NCBI RefSeq assembly: GCF_014648035.1
Contig: NZ_BMQI01000019.1
Span: 21,889-85,888 of the forward strand
DNA: 64,000 nucleotides
Direction: 5' to 3'
Origin: Shewanella algicola
Lineage (GTDB): Bacteria; Pseudomonadota; Gammaproteobacteria; Enterobacterales; Shewanellaceae
The position numbers and the translations under genes are program-made. Shown in pieces: positions 46,991 through 58,542 of the stretch (its first letter is position 1; the number at the start of each line of letters is the position of its first letter). The notes beneath the pieces were generated by a model. That model was given only the letters and a program-made list of their open reading frames with translations, searched no databases and had not been told where the DNA came from.

Positions 46991-47926
46991 ATGGAATTAA
47001 TCCGCGGTATACACAATATTTTACCTTCTCATCATGGTTGCGTATTAACCATCGGGAATTTTGACGGTGTCCATCGTGGTCATGCGCAAGTGATAAGCAA
47101 CTTAGTGAATAAGGCGCATCACTTTCAATTGCCAGCCACTGTAATGACTTTTGAGCCGCAGCCACAAGAACGGTTTCGTGGTGCAGATGCTCCAGCTCGC
47201 TTAAGCCTTTTACGTGACAAAATTCGGTTGCTAGACGAGCTTAATATCGAACAATTGTTGTGTATTAACTTTACTGCCGCTTTTGCTAATCAACCTGCCG
47301 AAGTCTTTATTGAAGATTTGCTGGTCAAAAAGCTGGGTGTGAAATATCTGGTTGTAGGTGACGATTTTTGCTTTGGTAAAGGTCGTGTCGGTAATTTTAA
47401 TATGTTGGTTGCTGCAGGCAAAAAGTTTGGCTTTACCGTGGTGAGCACTCAAAGTTTTATGGTGGGCTCACTTAGAGTCAGTTCTACTGCAGTGAGAGAG
47501 CAGCTTGCATTAGGTAACCTAGAGCAAGCTAGACGCTTATTAGGGCATCCTTTCATACTCAGCGGTCGCGTTGCTCACGGGCAAAAAATTGGCCGCACGA
47601 TTGGATTTCCAACTGCCAATATTGCGTTAAAAAGAAATGTGGTTCCGGTGCGCGGCGTGTTTGCCGTTCGCTTATATTGGGATGACAGTGATATTTATGA
47701 AGGTGTTGCTAATGTGGGTTTTAGACCGACAGTGAATGGGCAAACCTGCAGATTAGAAGTTCACTTGTTTGATTTTTCCGGTGATTTATACGGTAAACGA
47801 GTGGAAGTAGAGTTAGTAGCCAAAATCCGTGATGAACAACCTTTTGAATCATTGGATGCGCTAAAAAAACAAATTTTAAATGATGCAAACGAAGCGCGAG
47901 CTTTGTTTAGCAACGATGCTAGCTGA
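46991..47926 (+). CDS. ribF: Bifunctional riboflavin kinase / FAD synthetase
   Basis: Makes FMN from riboflavin and FAD from FMN. 311 residues from ATG 46991 (MELIRGIHN, as in E. coli RibF); upstream starts add 17 unlikely residues. N-terminal nucleotidyltransferase with [12 protein letters not shown] and ISSTAVR-like [11 protein letters not shown]-terminal kinase with [11 protein letters not shown] and [11 protein letters not shown]. Confidence 0.97.
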   Translation: MELIRGIHNILPSHHGCVLTIGNFDGVHRGHAQVISNLVNKAHHFQLPATVMTFEPQPQERFRGADAPARLSLLRDKIRLLDELNIEQLLCINFTAAFANQPAEVFIEDLLVKKLGVKYLVVGDDFCFGKGRVGNFNMLVAAGKKFGFTVVSTQSFMVGSLRVSSTAVREQLALGNLEQARRLLGHPFILSGRVAHGQKIGRTIGFPTANIALKRNVVPVRGVFAVRLYWDDSDIYEGVANVGFRPTVNGQTCRLEVHLFDFSGDLYGKRVEVELVAKIRDEQPFESLDALKKQILNDANEARALFSNDAS

Positions 47927-47958
47927 AACTAATCAGCTTTAATAACGGTATGGGATCA

Positions 47959-50781
47959 ATGAGCGACTATAAATTTACTTTGAATTTGCCGGAAACAGAG
48001 TTTCCGATGCGCGGTAATTTGGCAAATCGCGAGCCAGAAATGTTAAATCGTTGGACGGAAGACGGACTGTACCAACAGATCCGTGACAGCCGTACTGGCC
48101 GTAAACCTTTCATTTTGCACGATGGCCCTCCATACGCCAATGGCAGCATTCATATTGGTCACTCTGTAAATAAAATTCTGAAAGACATTATTATTAAGTC
48201 TAAAACCATGTCAGGTTTTGACGCACCTTATATTCCTGGTTGGGATTGTCATGGTTTACCTATTGAGCTCAAAGTAGAGCAAAAAGTGGGTAAGCCTGGG
48301 GTTAAAATCTCTGCCGCAGAATTTCGCGAAGAATGTCGCAAATATGCTGCAACTCAAGTTGAAGGTCAGCGTGACGACTTTATCCGCCTTGGGGTATTAG
48401 GTGATTGGCAAAATCCGTATTTAACCATGGATTTTTCAACAGAAGCGAATATCGTTCGTTCACTTGCAAAAGTCATCGACAGTGGCCATTTGCATAAAGG
48501 TGTTAAGCCAGTACATTGGTGTACCGACTGTGGTTCAGCTCTTGCTGAAGCAGAAGTTGAATACGAAGATAAAACGTCACCTGCAATCGATGTGGCTTTT
48601 GTTGCAGTAGACAGTGCAGCCGTGGCTGCTAAGTTTGGTGTTGAAAACTATGCTAAGCCAGTTTCAATGGCAATTTGGACCACAACCCCATGGACACTGC
48701 CAGCTAACCGCGCGTTATCACTTAGCCCTGAATTAGATTACAGCTTGGTTGAATTTACCAAAGAAGGTGAAACAACCACACTGGTTTTAGCACAAGTGTT
48801 GGTTGAGTCTTGTCTTGAGCGTTATAGCGCCGAGTCACACACTATTTTAGGTGAAGTAAAAGGTGCTGAGCTTGAGCTTATGCGCTTTAATCACCCATTC
48901 TACGCATTCGACGTCCCAGCTATTTTAGGCGACCATGTTACTACTGATGCGGGTACCGGTATTGTTCATACTGCACCTGGCCATGGTCAAGACGACTTTG
49001 TGGTTGGTCAAAAATATGGTCTAGAAGTGGCAAACCCTGTTGGCGATAATGGTGTTTATAAGCCAGATACAGAATTCTTTGCCGGTCAGCATGTATTTAA
49101 AGCCAATGCAAGTGTGGTTGAGTTACTTGAAGAGAAGGGGGCGTTATTATTACATGTGCCTTATCGTCATAGTTACCCACATTGCTGGCGTCACAAAACA
49201 CCCATTATTTTCCGTGCAACGCCACAATGGTTTATCTCTATGGACAACCACGGTCTGCGTTCTCAAGCACTAAAAGAAATTGAACAAACGCAATGGATCC
49301 CAGATTGGGGCCAAAGCCGTATCGAAAAAATGGTAGAAAATCGCCCAGACTGGTGTATCTCACGTCAGCGTACTTGGGGCGTTCCAATTACCTTATTTGT
49401 ACATCGCGAAACAGAAGAGTTACACCCAAACAGCGTGTCATTGATGGAGCGTGTTGCGCATCGTATTGAGCAGCAAGGTATCCAAGCTTGGTGGGACCTT
49501 GATGCAAGCGAGCTACTCGGTGATGAAGCCGATAAGTACCGCAAAGTCACTGACACATTAGATGTATGGTATGACTCTGGTTCAACTTTCTCATCAGTGG
49601 TTGCTGCTCGCCCTGAATTCCATGGTCACGAAATTGATTTATACCTAGAAGGTAGCGATCAACACCGTGGTTGGTTTATGTCATCGCTAATGATTTCTAC
49701 CGCGATGAATGGTAAAGCACCTTATAAACAAGTACTAACCCATGGTTTTACCGTAGATGGTAAAGGCCGCAAGATGTCAAAGTCTGTGGGTAACGTGATT
49801 GCACCTTTGCAAGTGACCAATAAACTTGGCGCTGACATTTTACGTTTGTGGGTTGCCGCAACAGATTACAGCGGTGAAATGACCGTATCTGACGAGATTC
49901 TAAATCGCAGTGCTGATGCATATCGCCGTATCCGTAACACTGCGCGATTCTTGTTAGCAAACCTAAGTGGCTTCAACCCTGAAACCGACATGATTGCGTC
50001 AGAAGACATGGTTGCACTCGATCGCTGGGTTGTTCGTCGTGCAGCAGCGTTACAAAAAGAAATTATCGAAGCATATGAACAATATAACTTCCACCTGGTA
50101 ACTCAAAAGCTGATGCAGTTCTGTTCAGTTGAGTTAGGCAGTTTTTATCTTGATATCATTAAAGATCGCCAATATACCGCTAAGCAAGAAGGACATGCGC
50201 GTCGTAGCTGTCAGTCGGCGCTGTTCCATATTGCAGAAGCAATGGTTCGTTGGATGACGCCTATCCTTAGCTTTACCGCTGACGAAGTGTGGCAATTACT
50301 ACCTGGCAAACGTGAAAAGTACGTGTTCACCCAAGAGTGGTATCAAGGTCTTGAGGCTGTCACTTTAGATACTGATTTAAGTGATGACTATTGGGCTAAT
50401 TTATTAGATGTACGTAACGAAGTGAACAAAGTGCTTGAGCAAGCACGTCGTGATAAGCGTATTGGTGGTTCATTAGAAGCTGAGCTTACGCTATATGCTG
50501 ATGCTGATTTAGCTGCGCAGTTAGCAAAAGTCGGCGATGAACTTCGCTTTGTATTATTGACCTCTAAAGCTGCTGTTGCTGATTTATCTCAAGCGGGCGA
50601 TGACGCAATTGAAACCGAGTTAAGCTCACTTAAATTAGTGGTTAACAAAAGTGAAGCACAGAAGTGTGAACGCTGCTGGCACTACCGTGAAGAGGTTGGC
50701 ACCATCGAAGCTCACCCAACATTGTGTCAACGTTGTGTGACCAATATTGAGGGTGAAGGCGAACAACGCGAATTCGCTTAA
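47959..50781 (+). CDS. ileS: Isoleucyl-tRNA synthetase
   Basis: Charges tRNA-Ile and edits mischarged Val. 940 residues from ATG 47959 ([15 protein letters not shown], matching E. coli; ATG 47950 adds three residues). HIGH motif in [13 protein letters not shown], editing domain with [17 protein letters not shown] in [11 protein letters not shown]-terminal zinc ribbon [12 protein letters not shown] ... CQRC. Second gene of ribF-ileS-lspA-fkpB-ispH. Confidence 0.98.
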   Translation: MSDYKFTLNLPETEFPMRGNLANREPEMLNRWTEDGLYQQIRDSRTGRKPFILHDGPPYANGSIHIGHSVNKILKDIIIKSKTMSGFDAPYIPGWDCHGLPIELKVEQKVGKPGVKISAAEFREECRKYAATQVEGQRDDFIRLGVLGDWQNPYLTMDFSTEANIVRSLAKVIDSGHLHKGVKPVHWCTDCGSALAEAEVEYEDKTSPAIDVAFVAVDSAAVAAKFGVENYAKPVSMAIWTTTPWTLPANRALSLSPELDYSLVEFTKEGETTTLVLAQVLVESCLERYSAESHTILGEVKGAELELMRFNHPFYAFDVPAILGDHVTTDAGTGIVHTAPGHGQDDFVVGQKYGLEVANPVGDNGVYKPDTEFFAGQHVFKANASVVELLEEKGALLLHVPYRHSYPHCWRHKTPIIFRATPQWFISMDNHGLRSQALKEIEQTQWIPDWGQSRIEKMVENRPDWCISRQRTWGVPITLFVHRETEELHPNSVSLMERVAHRIEQQGIQAWWDLDASELLGDEADKYRKVTDTLDVWYDSGSTFSSVVAARPEFHGHEIDLYLEGSDQHRGWFMSSLMISTAMNGKAPYKQVLTHGFTVDGKGRKMSKSVGNVIAPLQVTNKLGADILRLWVAATDYSGEMTVSDEILNRSADAYRRIRNTARFLLANLSGFNPETDMIASEDMVALDRWVVRRAAALQKEIIEAYEQYNFHLVTQKLMQFCSVELGSFYLDIIKDRQYTAKQEGHARRSCQSALFHIAEAMVRWMTPILSFTADEVWQLLPGKREKYVFTQEWYQGLEAVTLDTDLSDDYWANLLDVRNEVNKVLEQARRDKRIGGSLEAELTLYADADLAAQLAKVGDELRFVLLTSKAAVADLSQAGDDAIETELSSLKLVVNKSEAQKCERCWHYREEVGTIEAHPTLCQRCVTNIEGEGEQREFA

Positions 50782-50794
50782 GGAAGCACTAATA

Positions 50795-51316
50795 ATGAGT
50801 TCTGTGCCATTAACTTGGAAAGACAGTGGCTTGCGTTGGTATTGGGTGGCTGCATTGGTGTTTTTAGCCGATCAGCTATCTAAACAATGGGTACTGAGCA
50901 ACTTCGAATTGTATGACTCGGTTAATCTACTGCCATTTTTTAACTTCACTTACGTAAGAAATTACGGCGCAGCATTTAGCTTTTTAAGTGATGCAGGTGG
51001 CTGGCAACGTTGGTTATTTACCGTTATTGCGGTGGGGTTTAGTACTTTATTAACCATTTGGCTACGTAAACAGTCGCACACTATGTGGCGCAGTAATTTA
51101 GCTTTTACCCTTGTCATTGGTGGTGCGCTAGGTAATTTAGTTGATCGCTTAATGCATGGCTTTGTCGTGGATTTTATTGATTTTTACTGGAACACCAGCC
51201 ATTACCCTGCCTTTAATATCGCCGATGCCGGCATTTTTATAGGTGCGATATTAATCATTTGGGAATCGTTTAAACCAGAAGCTAACGCGTCAGAGGAGCA
51301 ATCTCACCGTGACTGA
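50795..51316 (+). CDS. lspA: Lipoprotein signal peptidase (signal peptidase II)
   Basis: Aspartic membrane protease that removes lipoprotein signal peptides. 173 residues from ATG 50795 (AAGGAAG upstream). Four membrane segments; conserved NYGAAFSF, GNLVDRLMHGFVVDFIDF and FNIADAGI, which carry the two catalytic aspartates. Overlaps fkpB by eight bases. Confidence 0.97.
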   Translation: MSSVPLTWKDSGLRWYWVAALVFLADQLSKQWVLSNFELYDSVNLLPFFNFTYVRNYGAAFSFLSDAGGWQRWLFTVIAVGFSTLLTIWLRKQSHTMWRSNLAFTLVIGGALGNLVDRLMHGFVVDFIDFYWNTSHYPAFNIADAGIFIGAILIIWESFKPEANASEEQSHRD

Positions 51317-51752
51317 TTTATCTAAACAAGATGGCCATGCACTTGTATGCCATATGAATATCGTGCTTGAAGACGGCTCAACAGCCGATAGCACTAAAGC
51401 CTCGGGTAAACCAGCTCGTTTAAACATTGGTGATAATAGTTTAAGTCCTGCATTTGAAGCTCAACTTAAAGGCTTGAAAGAAGGTGATAAGCATCAATTT
51501 ACACTCGCACCACAAGACGCCTTTGGTGAATCAAATCCTGATGCTATCCATTATATGGACCGAAGTCGTTTTCCTGCGGACATGAAACTTGAAACCGGTG
51601 TGATTGTTAGCTTTGCAGGGCCAGGAGGTAGTGAGATCCCGGGTGTTGTGCGTGACACTGCAGGTGATTCTATTACCGTTGATTTAAACCATCCGCTTGC
51701 AGGACACACAATCACATTTGAGCTTGAAGTGGTCAGTGTTATAACGGAATAA
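51309..51752 (+). CDS. fkpB: FKBP-type peptidyl-prolyl isomerase FkpB (SlpA)
   Basis: Cytosolic SlyD-like isomerase/chaperone without the metal tail. 147 residues from GTG 51309, inside the lspA end; AGGAG about nine bases upstream supports it. Motifs [28 protein letters not shown] and [18 protein letters not shown]. The lspA-fkpB-ispH order is conserved in E. coli. Confidence 0.96.
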   Translation: MTDLSKQDGHALVCHMNIVLEDGSTADSTKASGKPARLNIGDNSLSPAFEAQLKGLKEGDKHQFTLAPQDAFGESNPDAIHYMDRSRFPADMKLETGVIVSFAGPGGSEIPGVVRDTAGDSITVDLNHPLAGHTITFELEVVSVITE

Positions 51753-51762
51753 AAGGCTAAAT

Positions 51763-52722
51763 ATGTTGAAAGTTGATCCTACATCTCCTGAACTGAGTAT
51801 TTTGCTGGCTAACCCGCGAGGGTTTTGTGCAGGAGTAGACCGTGCAATTAGCATTGTTGAGCGTGCATTAGAGCTATTTGAACCCCCTATCTATGTGCGT
51901 CATGAAGTGGTGCACAATCGGTATGTGGTTGAAAATCTCAAACAACGCGGTGCAATCTTTGTCGATGAGCTTGAGCAGGTACCTGATAACAGTATTGTCA
52001 TATTTAGTGCTCATGGTGTGTCTCAAGCTGTAAGAAAAGAAGCTAAAGTGCGTGGCCTGAAGGTGTTTGATGCAACTTGTCCTTTAGTGACAAAAGTGCA
52101 TTTACAAGTGACTCGTGCCAGCCGTAAAGGCATTGAATGTATTTTGATTGGCCATGAAGGCCATCCAGAAGTTGAAGGCACAATGGGCCAATACGATAAT
52201 TCTAACGGTGGTGTTTATCTTATTGAATCACCTGAAGATGTCGAGAGTTTGCATGTTAATGACCCTGAAAACTTATGTTTTGTCACTCAAACAACGCTAT
52301 CTGTAGATGACACTTTAGATATTATCGAAGCCTTACAAAAACGTTTCCCTTCAATTGAAGGTCCACGTAAAGATGATATTTGTTACGCAACTCAAAACCG
52401 TCAAGATGCTGTGCGCAGTATGTCTGCTGAAGTTGATTTATTGATTGTTGTTGGCTCAAAAAATAGCTCTAATTCTAATCGATTACGCGAACTTGCTGAA
52501 AAAACCGGTACGCAATCTTATTTAGTTGATACGGCAGCAGATGTTGAAGCAATTTGGTTTGATAATGTCAGTAAAGTGGCCGTAACTGCTGGAGCTTCAG
52601 CGCCTGAAGTCTTGGTTCAACAGGTTGTTAACGCAATTGCTACATTAGCGCCGAGTGTTATTACTGAAGTTGAAGGTCGAAAAGAAGATACTGTTTTTGC
52701 TGTTCCGGCAGAATTACGTTAA
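51763..52722 (+). CDS. ispH: 4-hydroxy-3-methylbut-2-enyl diphosphate reductase
   Basis: Last step of the MEP isoprenoid pathway, giving IPP and DMAPP. 319 residues with the three iron-sulfur cysteines in [19 protein letters not shown] and [11 protein letters not shown], and HGVSQ with the catalytic region. Final gene of its operon, terminator follows. Confidence 0.98.
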   Translation: MLKVDPTSPELSILLANPRGFCAGVDRAISIVERALELFEPPIYVRHEVVHNRYVVENLKQRGAIFVDELEQVPDNSIVIFSAHGVSQAVRKEAKVRGLKVFDATCPLVTKVHLQVTRASRKGIECILIGHEGHPEVEGTMGQYDNSNGGVYLIESPEDVESLHVNDPENLCFVTQTTLSVDDTLDIIEALQKRFPSIEGPRKDDICYATQNRQDAVRSMSAEVDLLIVVGSKNSSNSNRLRELAEKTGTQSYLVDTAADVEAIWFDNVSKVAVTAGASAPEVLVQQVVNAIATLAPSVITEVEGRKEDTVFAVPAELR

Positions 52723-52748
52723 TAAATTCAATTATCTATGTATACTGG

Positions 52749-52779
52749 CCCGCAATCTAATTTAGGTTGCGGGTTTTTT
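52749..52779 (+). terminator. Terminator after ispH
   Basis: CCCGCAA...TTGCGGG with inner near-pairs, then TTTTTT. Confidence 0.9.
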
Positions 52780-53000
52780 GTACTTGCGTGATAAACCGAG
52801 TATAATACTGATTAAGTGTTACAAGTAAGATAACTGTGTGAATTTATTGTAACTTTATAAAGCAGTGTAAATATTTATTGTTACTACTTTCTGATTACTT
52901 TTAGCTCAGCTATGCTTATCTATGGCTTAAAGTAATTATAAGTGTGTTATTTTTAAGGTAAGACCAAGATTTAATTATCTTTTCATGGAGGTTTGGCCTA

Positions 53001-53555
53001 ATGTCATTAAAAAGGAATGGATTTTCCTTAATCGAAGTAATGGTTTCACTAGTTATTCTGGTGATAGGCCTTATTGGCATTTTCAACCTGCATCTCGTCG
53101 CCAAAAAAGGCAGTTTTGAGTCCTTTCAACAAACCCAAGCCTCATATTACGCTAACGATATTATCAATCGCATGCGGATCAATAGCAGCGAACTCGCTAA
53201 TTATGCTGGTACCTATACCGGTTCATCTATTTCATCTGCCAAAGCCTGCGATGTCGATGTTGGTGTAAATACTATATGTACAAATGCCGAAACTCGTAAT
53301 TGGGATCTATTTCAATGGGAACGAGCATTTGCTGGTGAAAGTGAAAAATCATCCGATAACACTAATGTAGGTGGACTCGACTCTGCTACGGCTTGTATCA
53401 GCATTGTAGGGACGGATGTTACTGTTGTGATGACTTGGAAAGGTGTGCGAGCGACCTCAGACGGTACAGATGGCCAGTCTACTTTTATAAGAAGTTGTGG
53501 CAGTAGTAGTGATAGACGGCGTGCATTAGCCGTTAATACGGCGATTATAAGATGA
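53001..53555 (+). CDS. pilV: Type IV pilus minor pilin PilV
   Basis: 184 residues. Class III signal with prepilin peptidase site G-FSLIEV (KRNGFSLIEVMVSLVILVIGLIGIF); the Glu at +5 is present. The segment after the helix ASYYANDIINRMRIN is typical of PilV. Packs at the pilus tip complex that primes assembly. SD GGAGG upstream. Overlaps pilW by four bases (ATGA). Confidence 0.93.
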   Translation: MSLKRNGFSLIEVMVSLVILVIGLIGIFNLHLVAKKGSFESFQQTQASYYANDIINRMRINSSELANYAGTYTGSSISSAKACDVDVGVNTICTNAETRNWDLFQWERAFAGESEKSSDNTNVGGLDSATACISIVGTDVTVVMTWKGVRATSDGTDGQSTFIRSCGSSSDRRRALAVNTAIIR

Positions 53556-54517
53556 TAAAAGTATCAAAACAGCAACAAGGCATGTCACTCGTTGAGTTAA
53601 TGGTTGCGATGTTGATCAGTTTGTTTTTAACAGCTGGTATTTTTACGATGTTCAGTATGTCATCGAGTAATGTCACTACAACGAGTCAGTTCAATCAATT
53701 ACAAGAAAACGGCCGTATTGCATTGGCTATCATGGAGCGTGATTTAAGCCAGTTAGGTTTTATGGGGGATATTACCGGTACTGATTTTGTTATTGGAACC
53801 AATACGACTATCTCGGCCACAGCTGTTACTGCAGATTGTGTTGGCGCAGGCTTGAATAATGCGAGTTTTCCTAATCTCCAACCTTCACATTTTCGTCTTT
53901 TATGGGGATACGAGCAAGGTGTGAGTGCTGAAACATTGGCCTGTATTTCTCCCAATACCAACACTGATGTGATCCAAATAAAACGCTTAATTGGTCCTCC
54001 AGCGACAGTGTTAACTGCTACTCGATACTACGCCGCGACAGAGTCAACTGAAATTGTGTTTTTTGACGGCAGTGGAGCTGTCCCCGTGTTATTGAATAGT
54101 CGGGTGTGGGAATACCAACATCATGTTTATTTTATTCGCGATGATGGCACCACCCCTGTACTAAGGCGGCGCACGTTATCAATCAATAACGGCATGAATA
54201 ACGAAGAACAGCTTGTCGAAGGCGTAGAAAATATGCGTATTTTGTATGGATTTGACAATGATGGTGATGGTACTGCAGATAGCTATATGCCGGCACAAAA
54301 TGTCACCACACTCATGTGGGACAACGAATTGTTTCAACGTATAGTCGCCCTAAGAGTATTTTTATTGGTTCGCGCTAATGAAGAAGATCAAAGCTATAAA
54401 AACGACAATACTTATACATTAGGTGACAAAACAATAGGCCCACTGAATGACAAATATCGTCGTAAAGTGGTGTCGAGCACAATAATTTTGGAAAACCCAA
54501 TATTAATAAACCTTTAG
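53552..54517 (+). CDS. pilW: Type IV pilus minor pilin PilW
   Basis: 321 residues. Prepilin site G-MSLVEL (QQQGMSLVELMVAMLISLFLTAGIF), followed by QENGRIALAIMERDLSQLGFMG, the common PilW sequence. The C-terminal half has a beta-rich adhesive-type domain. Part of pilV-pilW-pilX-pilY1-pilE, which builds the tip complex. Confidence 0.93.
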   Translation: MIKVSKQQQGMSLVELMVAMLISLFLTAGIFTMFSMSSSNVTTTSQFNQLQENGRIALAIMERDLSQLGFMGDITGTDFVIGTNTTISATAVTADCVGAGLNNASFPNLQPSHFRLLWGYEQGVSAETLACISPNTNTDVIQIKRLIGPPATVLTATRYYAATESTEIVFFDGSGAVPVLLNSRVWEYQHHVYFIRDDGTTPVLRRRTLSINNGMNNEEQLVEGVENMRILYGFDNDGDGTADSYMPAQNVTTLMWDNELFQRIVALRVFLLVRANEEDQSYKNDNTYTLGDKTIGPLNDKYRRKVVSSTIILENPILINL

Positions 54518-54574
54518 TTTCATTTGGGCAGCACAGGTTTTAGTTGCTCAGTTAATTTTTAGAAGGTGTTAACA

Positions 54575-55018
54575 ATGATTACATCGCAAAAAAAACAGCA
54601 GGGTATCGTGTTGTTTTTTTCATTAATAGTCTTAGTGCTGATGACCTTAATTGGTGTGGCATTAGCTGTAAACTCGACGCAGTCATTAAGAATGGCTGGC
54701 GCGGGTTCTGAACGGATTGAAGCTGTGGCATCTGCAAAAGGTGCTCAAGATAAAGTTATTTCGGCCAATACTGGGACAACGTTGACCACAATGACAGTCG
54801 CCACAACCACGGTTGATGCCGATTTAGGTGTCTCAAACACCATGACGCCGTTGAATGCGGGCGATGTAAGTTGCAAACGCAGTGCTACTGCAAGTTCTGG
54901 TAACCTAATCAGTTGCCGTAGAGTTGAAGTTTCTAGTGCTGCAACATTTGGCCGTAGCAATATGGGGTTAGTTACCGTAGTTGCCGGAATTGAACAAGAA
55001 GTGTTAACAGGGAGTTAG
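54575..55018 (+). CDS. pilX: Type IV pilus assembly protein PilX
   Basis: 147 residues from ATG 54575 (AGAAGG eight bases before). Start KKQQGIVLFFSLIVLVLMTLIGVALAVNS fits the PilX N-terminus, which lacks the +5 Glu of other pilins (here Q-G-IVLFFSL). Short Thr-rich C-terminal domain. Two bases before pilY1. Confidence 0.9.
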   Translation: MITSQKKQQGIVLFFSLIVLVLMTLIGVALAVNSTQSLRMAGAGSERIEAVASAKGAQDKVISANTGTTLTTMTVATTTVDADLGVSNTMTPLNAGDVSCKRSATASSGNLISCRRVEVSSAATFGRSNMGLVTVVAGIEQEVLTGS

Positions 55019-55020
55019 TC

Positions 55021-58000
55021 ATGTTTATAAAACAATTATCTTATACATTGCTATTTGCAATATTGGCTTACTCATCCATCAGCTTCGCCGATGATACTGA
55101 GCTATATGTTTTTGAGTCTACAGCGCGTTCAGGCTCAAAACCTCAAGTTCTGATTATTTTTGACGTTTCAGGAAGTATGGGAAACGGTTTTTATACGGAT
55201 GACCCATACGAGCGTGGCAATGAAAATGTCAATTCTAGTGGTCGATTGAGGAAGAATACCAAACTATTTTTTTCCCGCAGTAGTAGTAATGTGCCGCTAG
55301 CGTCTAGTAACCAATTTTATTTAAATGAGATTAATGGTTGTAATACCGCCGAAGGTTACTTAGAAGACTACGGTATGTTTACCGGTTATATACGTGAGCA
55401 TAAGTATATTGGTGAAAACGGTGAGTGGTCTGAGCTACCATTAACCGATGGCACAAGTATTCAATATACAGATTGCTACGAAGATATTGCAGAAAGAGAT
55501 TATATCAATCGTGCTGCAACTAATGGTTTTCCAGTAGATGGATTAGGAACATCTGCAGATCCTCAAAGGCATACGCCAATTAACGGATCATCCACTACCG
55601 CTCAAGTCGACGATGCAATAGAAAAAGCCCTGTTAACTAATTTTGGTATCGGTCAACCTGTAACGCTTTTTACTGAAAAATATGTAAATTGGTATCATAG
55701 TACAAAAGATAAACACACTTATTCGAAAATTGCAGTTGCAAAGCGTGTTATGGAAGACACGATTGTAACAACACCAAGTGTTGACTTTGGGTTGTCTGTA
55801 TTTAACTTCGATGATGGCGGGCGTATTGTCTATGGCATTACGACTAATAATGAGACAAATAAACCGAATTTACTGTCTACTATTAGTTCACTTACCGCTA
55901 CAACCTGGACACCATTATGCGAAAACTTATATGAGGCTTATCGTTATTTTTCTGGTGGCGGTGTGTATTTTGGTAACGATGACCCAACGAGAACACCTTT
56001 GCGAGACACTTCAATAGAATCTGGTGGTAGCTATATCTCTCCATTTGTGGGTAAGGTCTGTCAAGATAAAGCTTATGTCATTTATATAACTGATGGTTTG
56101 CCAACCAGAGATAGTGGCGCAGATAACTTAGTTAAAGATCTTCCAGGAGTGTCTAATTCAGATAAATACTCTGACAGCTTCTTGCCTGCTCTTGCTGGTT
56201 GGTTGAACACTAATGATGTCAATACGGGTCTTGATGGTACTCAAACCGTATCAACTTACACTATCGGTTTTGGCCCTGATGCAGATTCAATCGCAGATAT
56301 TTTACAAGAAACGGCTGCCCGTGGTGGTGGTGATTCTTACTCCGCTGGAGATGCTCAAAAACTACAAGAAGCATTGCAAACGATTTTCTCTAATATTTTA
56401 GAGACCAACTCTACGTTTACTTCTCCTTCAATTGCCAGTAATAACTTTGATAGAACCCAAACTCTAGATTCGGTTTATTATGCGATGTTTCTACCTAATG
56501 AAGGCCCCCGTTGGGTGGGAAACTTGAAAAAGTTCAAAGTGACCGGCAGCGGAGATGTTGTCGATAAAAATGGTAATGATGCCATTGGAGATGATGGTAA
56601 TTTAGCCTCTTCTGCTTGCTCGTTTTGGACATCAAATTCTGTATGTAGCTCAACAAGTGGTGGCGGCGATGGTAATAATGTTGAGGTCGGTGGGGCATTA
56701 ACCCAACTTCAAAACACTTCAAGCCGAAACTTATACGGTAATTTTGGTAGTGATGGGTCAATCACTGCCTTTACTAAATCAAATGCCGCTTCGAGTCCTG
56801 GGATCACGAGTGAAAATGAATTAGCCACTTTTATGGGAGTCGACTCTTCTGAATTAACCAAATTATTCGATTGGGCAAAGGGTATTGATGTGGATGATGA
56901 GGATAAAGATAATTCAACATTTGACAAACGTGCTGATATTATGGGCGATCCGCTTCACTCTAAACCGTTAGCAATCAATTATGGCACTGAGGGCTCACCT
57001 GATGTTCGCATTTTATTAGGGACTAATGCAGGCTTTTTACACATGTTTAAAGACAACGGTGATTCTGTTGAGGAGTCCTGGGCCTTTATGCCGCAAGAGC
57101 TATTACCTAATCTTCGTGAACTCAGGGCTAACGTACCAACAGGTATTCACTCTGTTTATGGTATGGACAGTCCACCAGTGGCTTATGTAGAACGTAATTC
57201 ATCAGGAGCCGTCGATAAAGCATGGTTATTTGTAGGCATGCGCCGTGGTGGTAAATCTTATTATGCGCTAAATATTACTAACCCTGACTCCCCCCAATTT
57301 ATGTGGAAAGTGGATCCAAGTTCTGCTGGAATGAGTGATATGGGGCAGTCTTGGGCTGAGCCTGTAGTGACGCTTATTCCTGGGGTTCCTGCCGGTAATA
57401 CTTCATCGGCAAGTGCTACACCAGTAGTGATTATCGGTGGGGGTTACAATCCTTCAAATAAAGATGGTGCCAGTGTCGGTACGAATGACACCACAGCGCG
57501 TAGTGTATACATTTTAAATGCTGCTACAGGCGCTTTAGTTCATCAATTTGGCTCGGCATCTGGTTCTAATAAAACCCAATTGCCAGGTATTGTAGACAGT
57601 ATTCCAAATAGCGTTGCGATATTAGACAGTAATAATGATAACTTAACTGATAGAATATATGCTACTGATACTGGGGCCAATGTGTGGCGTATGGATTTAC
57701 CCAGTGCTTCTGCAACTGATTCAACTAACCCTTGGACAGCATTCAAATTCGCCAGCTTAGGCGGCTCAACACAAGGCACGGATAGACGCTTTTTTGCTGA
57801 AGCAGCGGTTGCTCAGACTGTGTTTACTAATATATCTCAAGTATCAGTAACGGATGCTTCAAACAATACGACAACCAGTATAACGTATCAGAATATTCCT
57901 TATGATGCTGTCACTGTGGGGTCAGGTAATAGACCACATCCTTTAGATACAACTCGCTCAGATAAGTTTTTTACGCTGCAAGATAGAAATGTAGTGACAA

Positions 58001-58527
58001 AATCGTTTACTGGGGCAACTGGTCATGAAATCCCAGCAGCGCTCGAGTTATCAAATCTTTATAATGTGTCGTCAGCAGCGCCGACAACTGAAGCCCAAAA
58101 TATTGCATTTGGCGCTAAGCGAGGTTGGTATTATAACTTTGGGTCTAGCGGTGAAAAAAGCCTATCAGCTCCAACCATTATTCAAGGGCGTGTTTATTTT
58201 ACCTCTTATATTCCAGGCAGTATTACTTCTGCAAACCAATGTTTAGCCTATGGTGAAGGGCGATTATATGGCTTTGATTTACACAAAGGCACGCGGTCAT
58301 ATACTGAAGAGTATTTAACCATGGGGGCAAGAGTACCTGATACACCGCAGTTAGTGATACCTGATAACGGTTCATCTGACAGCTATATGTACTTAATTGG
58401 TGTTGGTTCAGCTACTGACGACATGGTTAAAGTCGATGGTCCGGATGATGGCTGTGCTGATGGTGATAATAAGTGTATTGGTGGTGGTTTAGGTGTTAAC
58501 AGAATTTATTACCATATTGATGAGTAG
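55021..58527 (+). CDS. pilY1: Type IV pilus tip adhesin/assembly factor PilY1
   Basis: 1168 residues. Signal peptide to about residue 23 (FA|DD). von Willebrand A domain with the MIDAS motif DVSGSMG starting at D48 and TDGLPTRDSG. The C-terminal half is the PilC/PilY1 beta-propeller (LLGTNAGFLHMFKD, FVGMRRGGKSYYALNI, IIGGGYNPSN) with a calcium loop DSNNDNLTD at 869-877, like the PilY1 site that controls pilus retraction. No RGD motif seen. Confidence 0.95.
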   Translation: MFIKQLSYTLLFAILAYSSISFADDTELYVFESTARSGSKPQVLIIFDVSGSMGNGFYTDDPYERGNENVNSSGRLRKNTKLFFSRSSSNVPLASSNQFYLNEINGCNTAEGYLEDYGMFTGYIREHKYIGENGEWSELPLTDGTSIQYTDCYEDIAERDYINRAATNGFPVDGLGTSADPQRHTPINGSSTTAQVDDAIEKALLTNFGIGQPVTLFTEKYVNWYHSTKDKHTYSKIAVAKRVMEDTIVTTPSVDFGLSVFNFDDGGRIVYGITTNNETNKPNLLSTISSLTATTWTPLCENLYEAYRYFSGGGVYFGNDDPTRTPLRDTSIESGGSYISPFVGKVCQDKAYVIYITDGLPTRDSGADNLVKDLPGVSNSDKYSDSFLPALAGWLNTNDVNTGLDGTQTVSTYTIGFGPDADSIADILQETAARGGGDSYSAGDAQKLQEALQTIFSNILETNSTFTSPSIASNNFDRTQTLDSVYYAMFLPNEGPRWVGNLKKFKVTGSGDVVDKNGNDAIGDDGNLASSACSFWTSNSVCSSTSGGGDGNNVEVGGALTQLQNTSSRNLYGNFGSDGSITAFTKSNAASSPGITSENELATFMGVDSSELTKLFDWAKGIDVDDEDKDNSTFDKRADIMGDPLHSKPLAINYGTEGSPDVRILLGTNAGFLHMFKDNGDSVEESWAFMPQELLPNLRELRANVPTGIHSVYGMDSPPVAYVERNSSGAVDKAWLFVGMRRGGKSYYALNITNPDSPQFMWKVDPSSAGMSDMGQSWAEPVVTLIPGVPAGNTSSASATPVVIIGGGYNPSNKDGASVGTNDTTARSVYILNAATGALVHQFGSASGSNKTQLPGIVDSIPNSVAILDSNNDNLTDRIYATDTGANVWRMDLPSASATDSTNPWTAFKFASLGGSTQGTDRRFFAEAAVAQTVFTNISQVSVTDASNNTTTSITYQNIPYDAVTVGSGNRPHPLDTTRSDKFFTLQDRNVVTKSFTGATGHEIPAALELSNLYNVSSAAPTTEAQNIAFGAKRGWYYNFGSSGEKSLSAPTIIQGRVYFTSYIPGSITSANQCLAYGEGRLYGFDLHKGTRSYTEEYLTMGARVPDTPQLVIPDNGSSDSYMYLIGVGSATDDMVKVDGPDDGCADGDNKCIGGGLGVNRIYYHIDE

Positions 58528-58542
58528 AGACGAGTAAAACTA

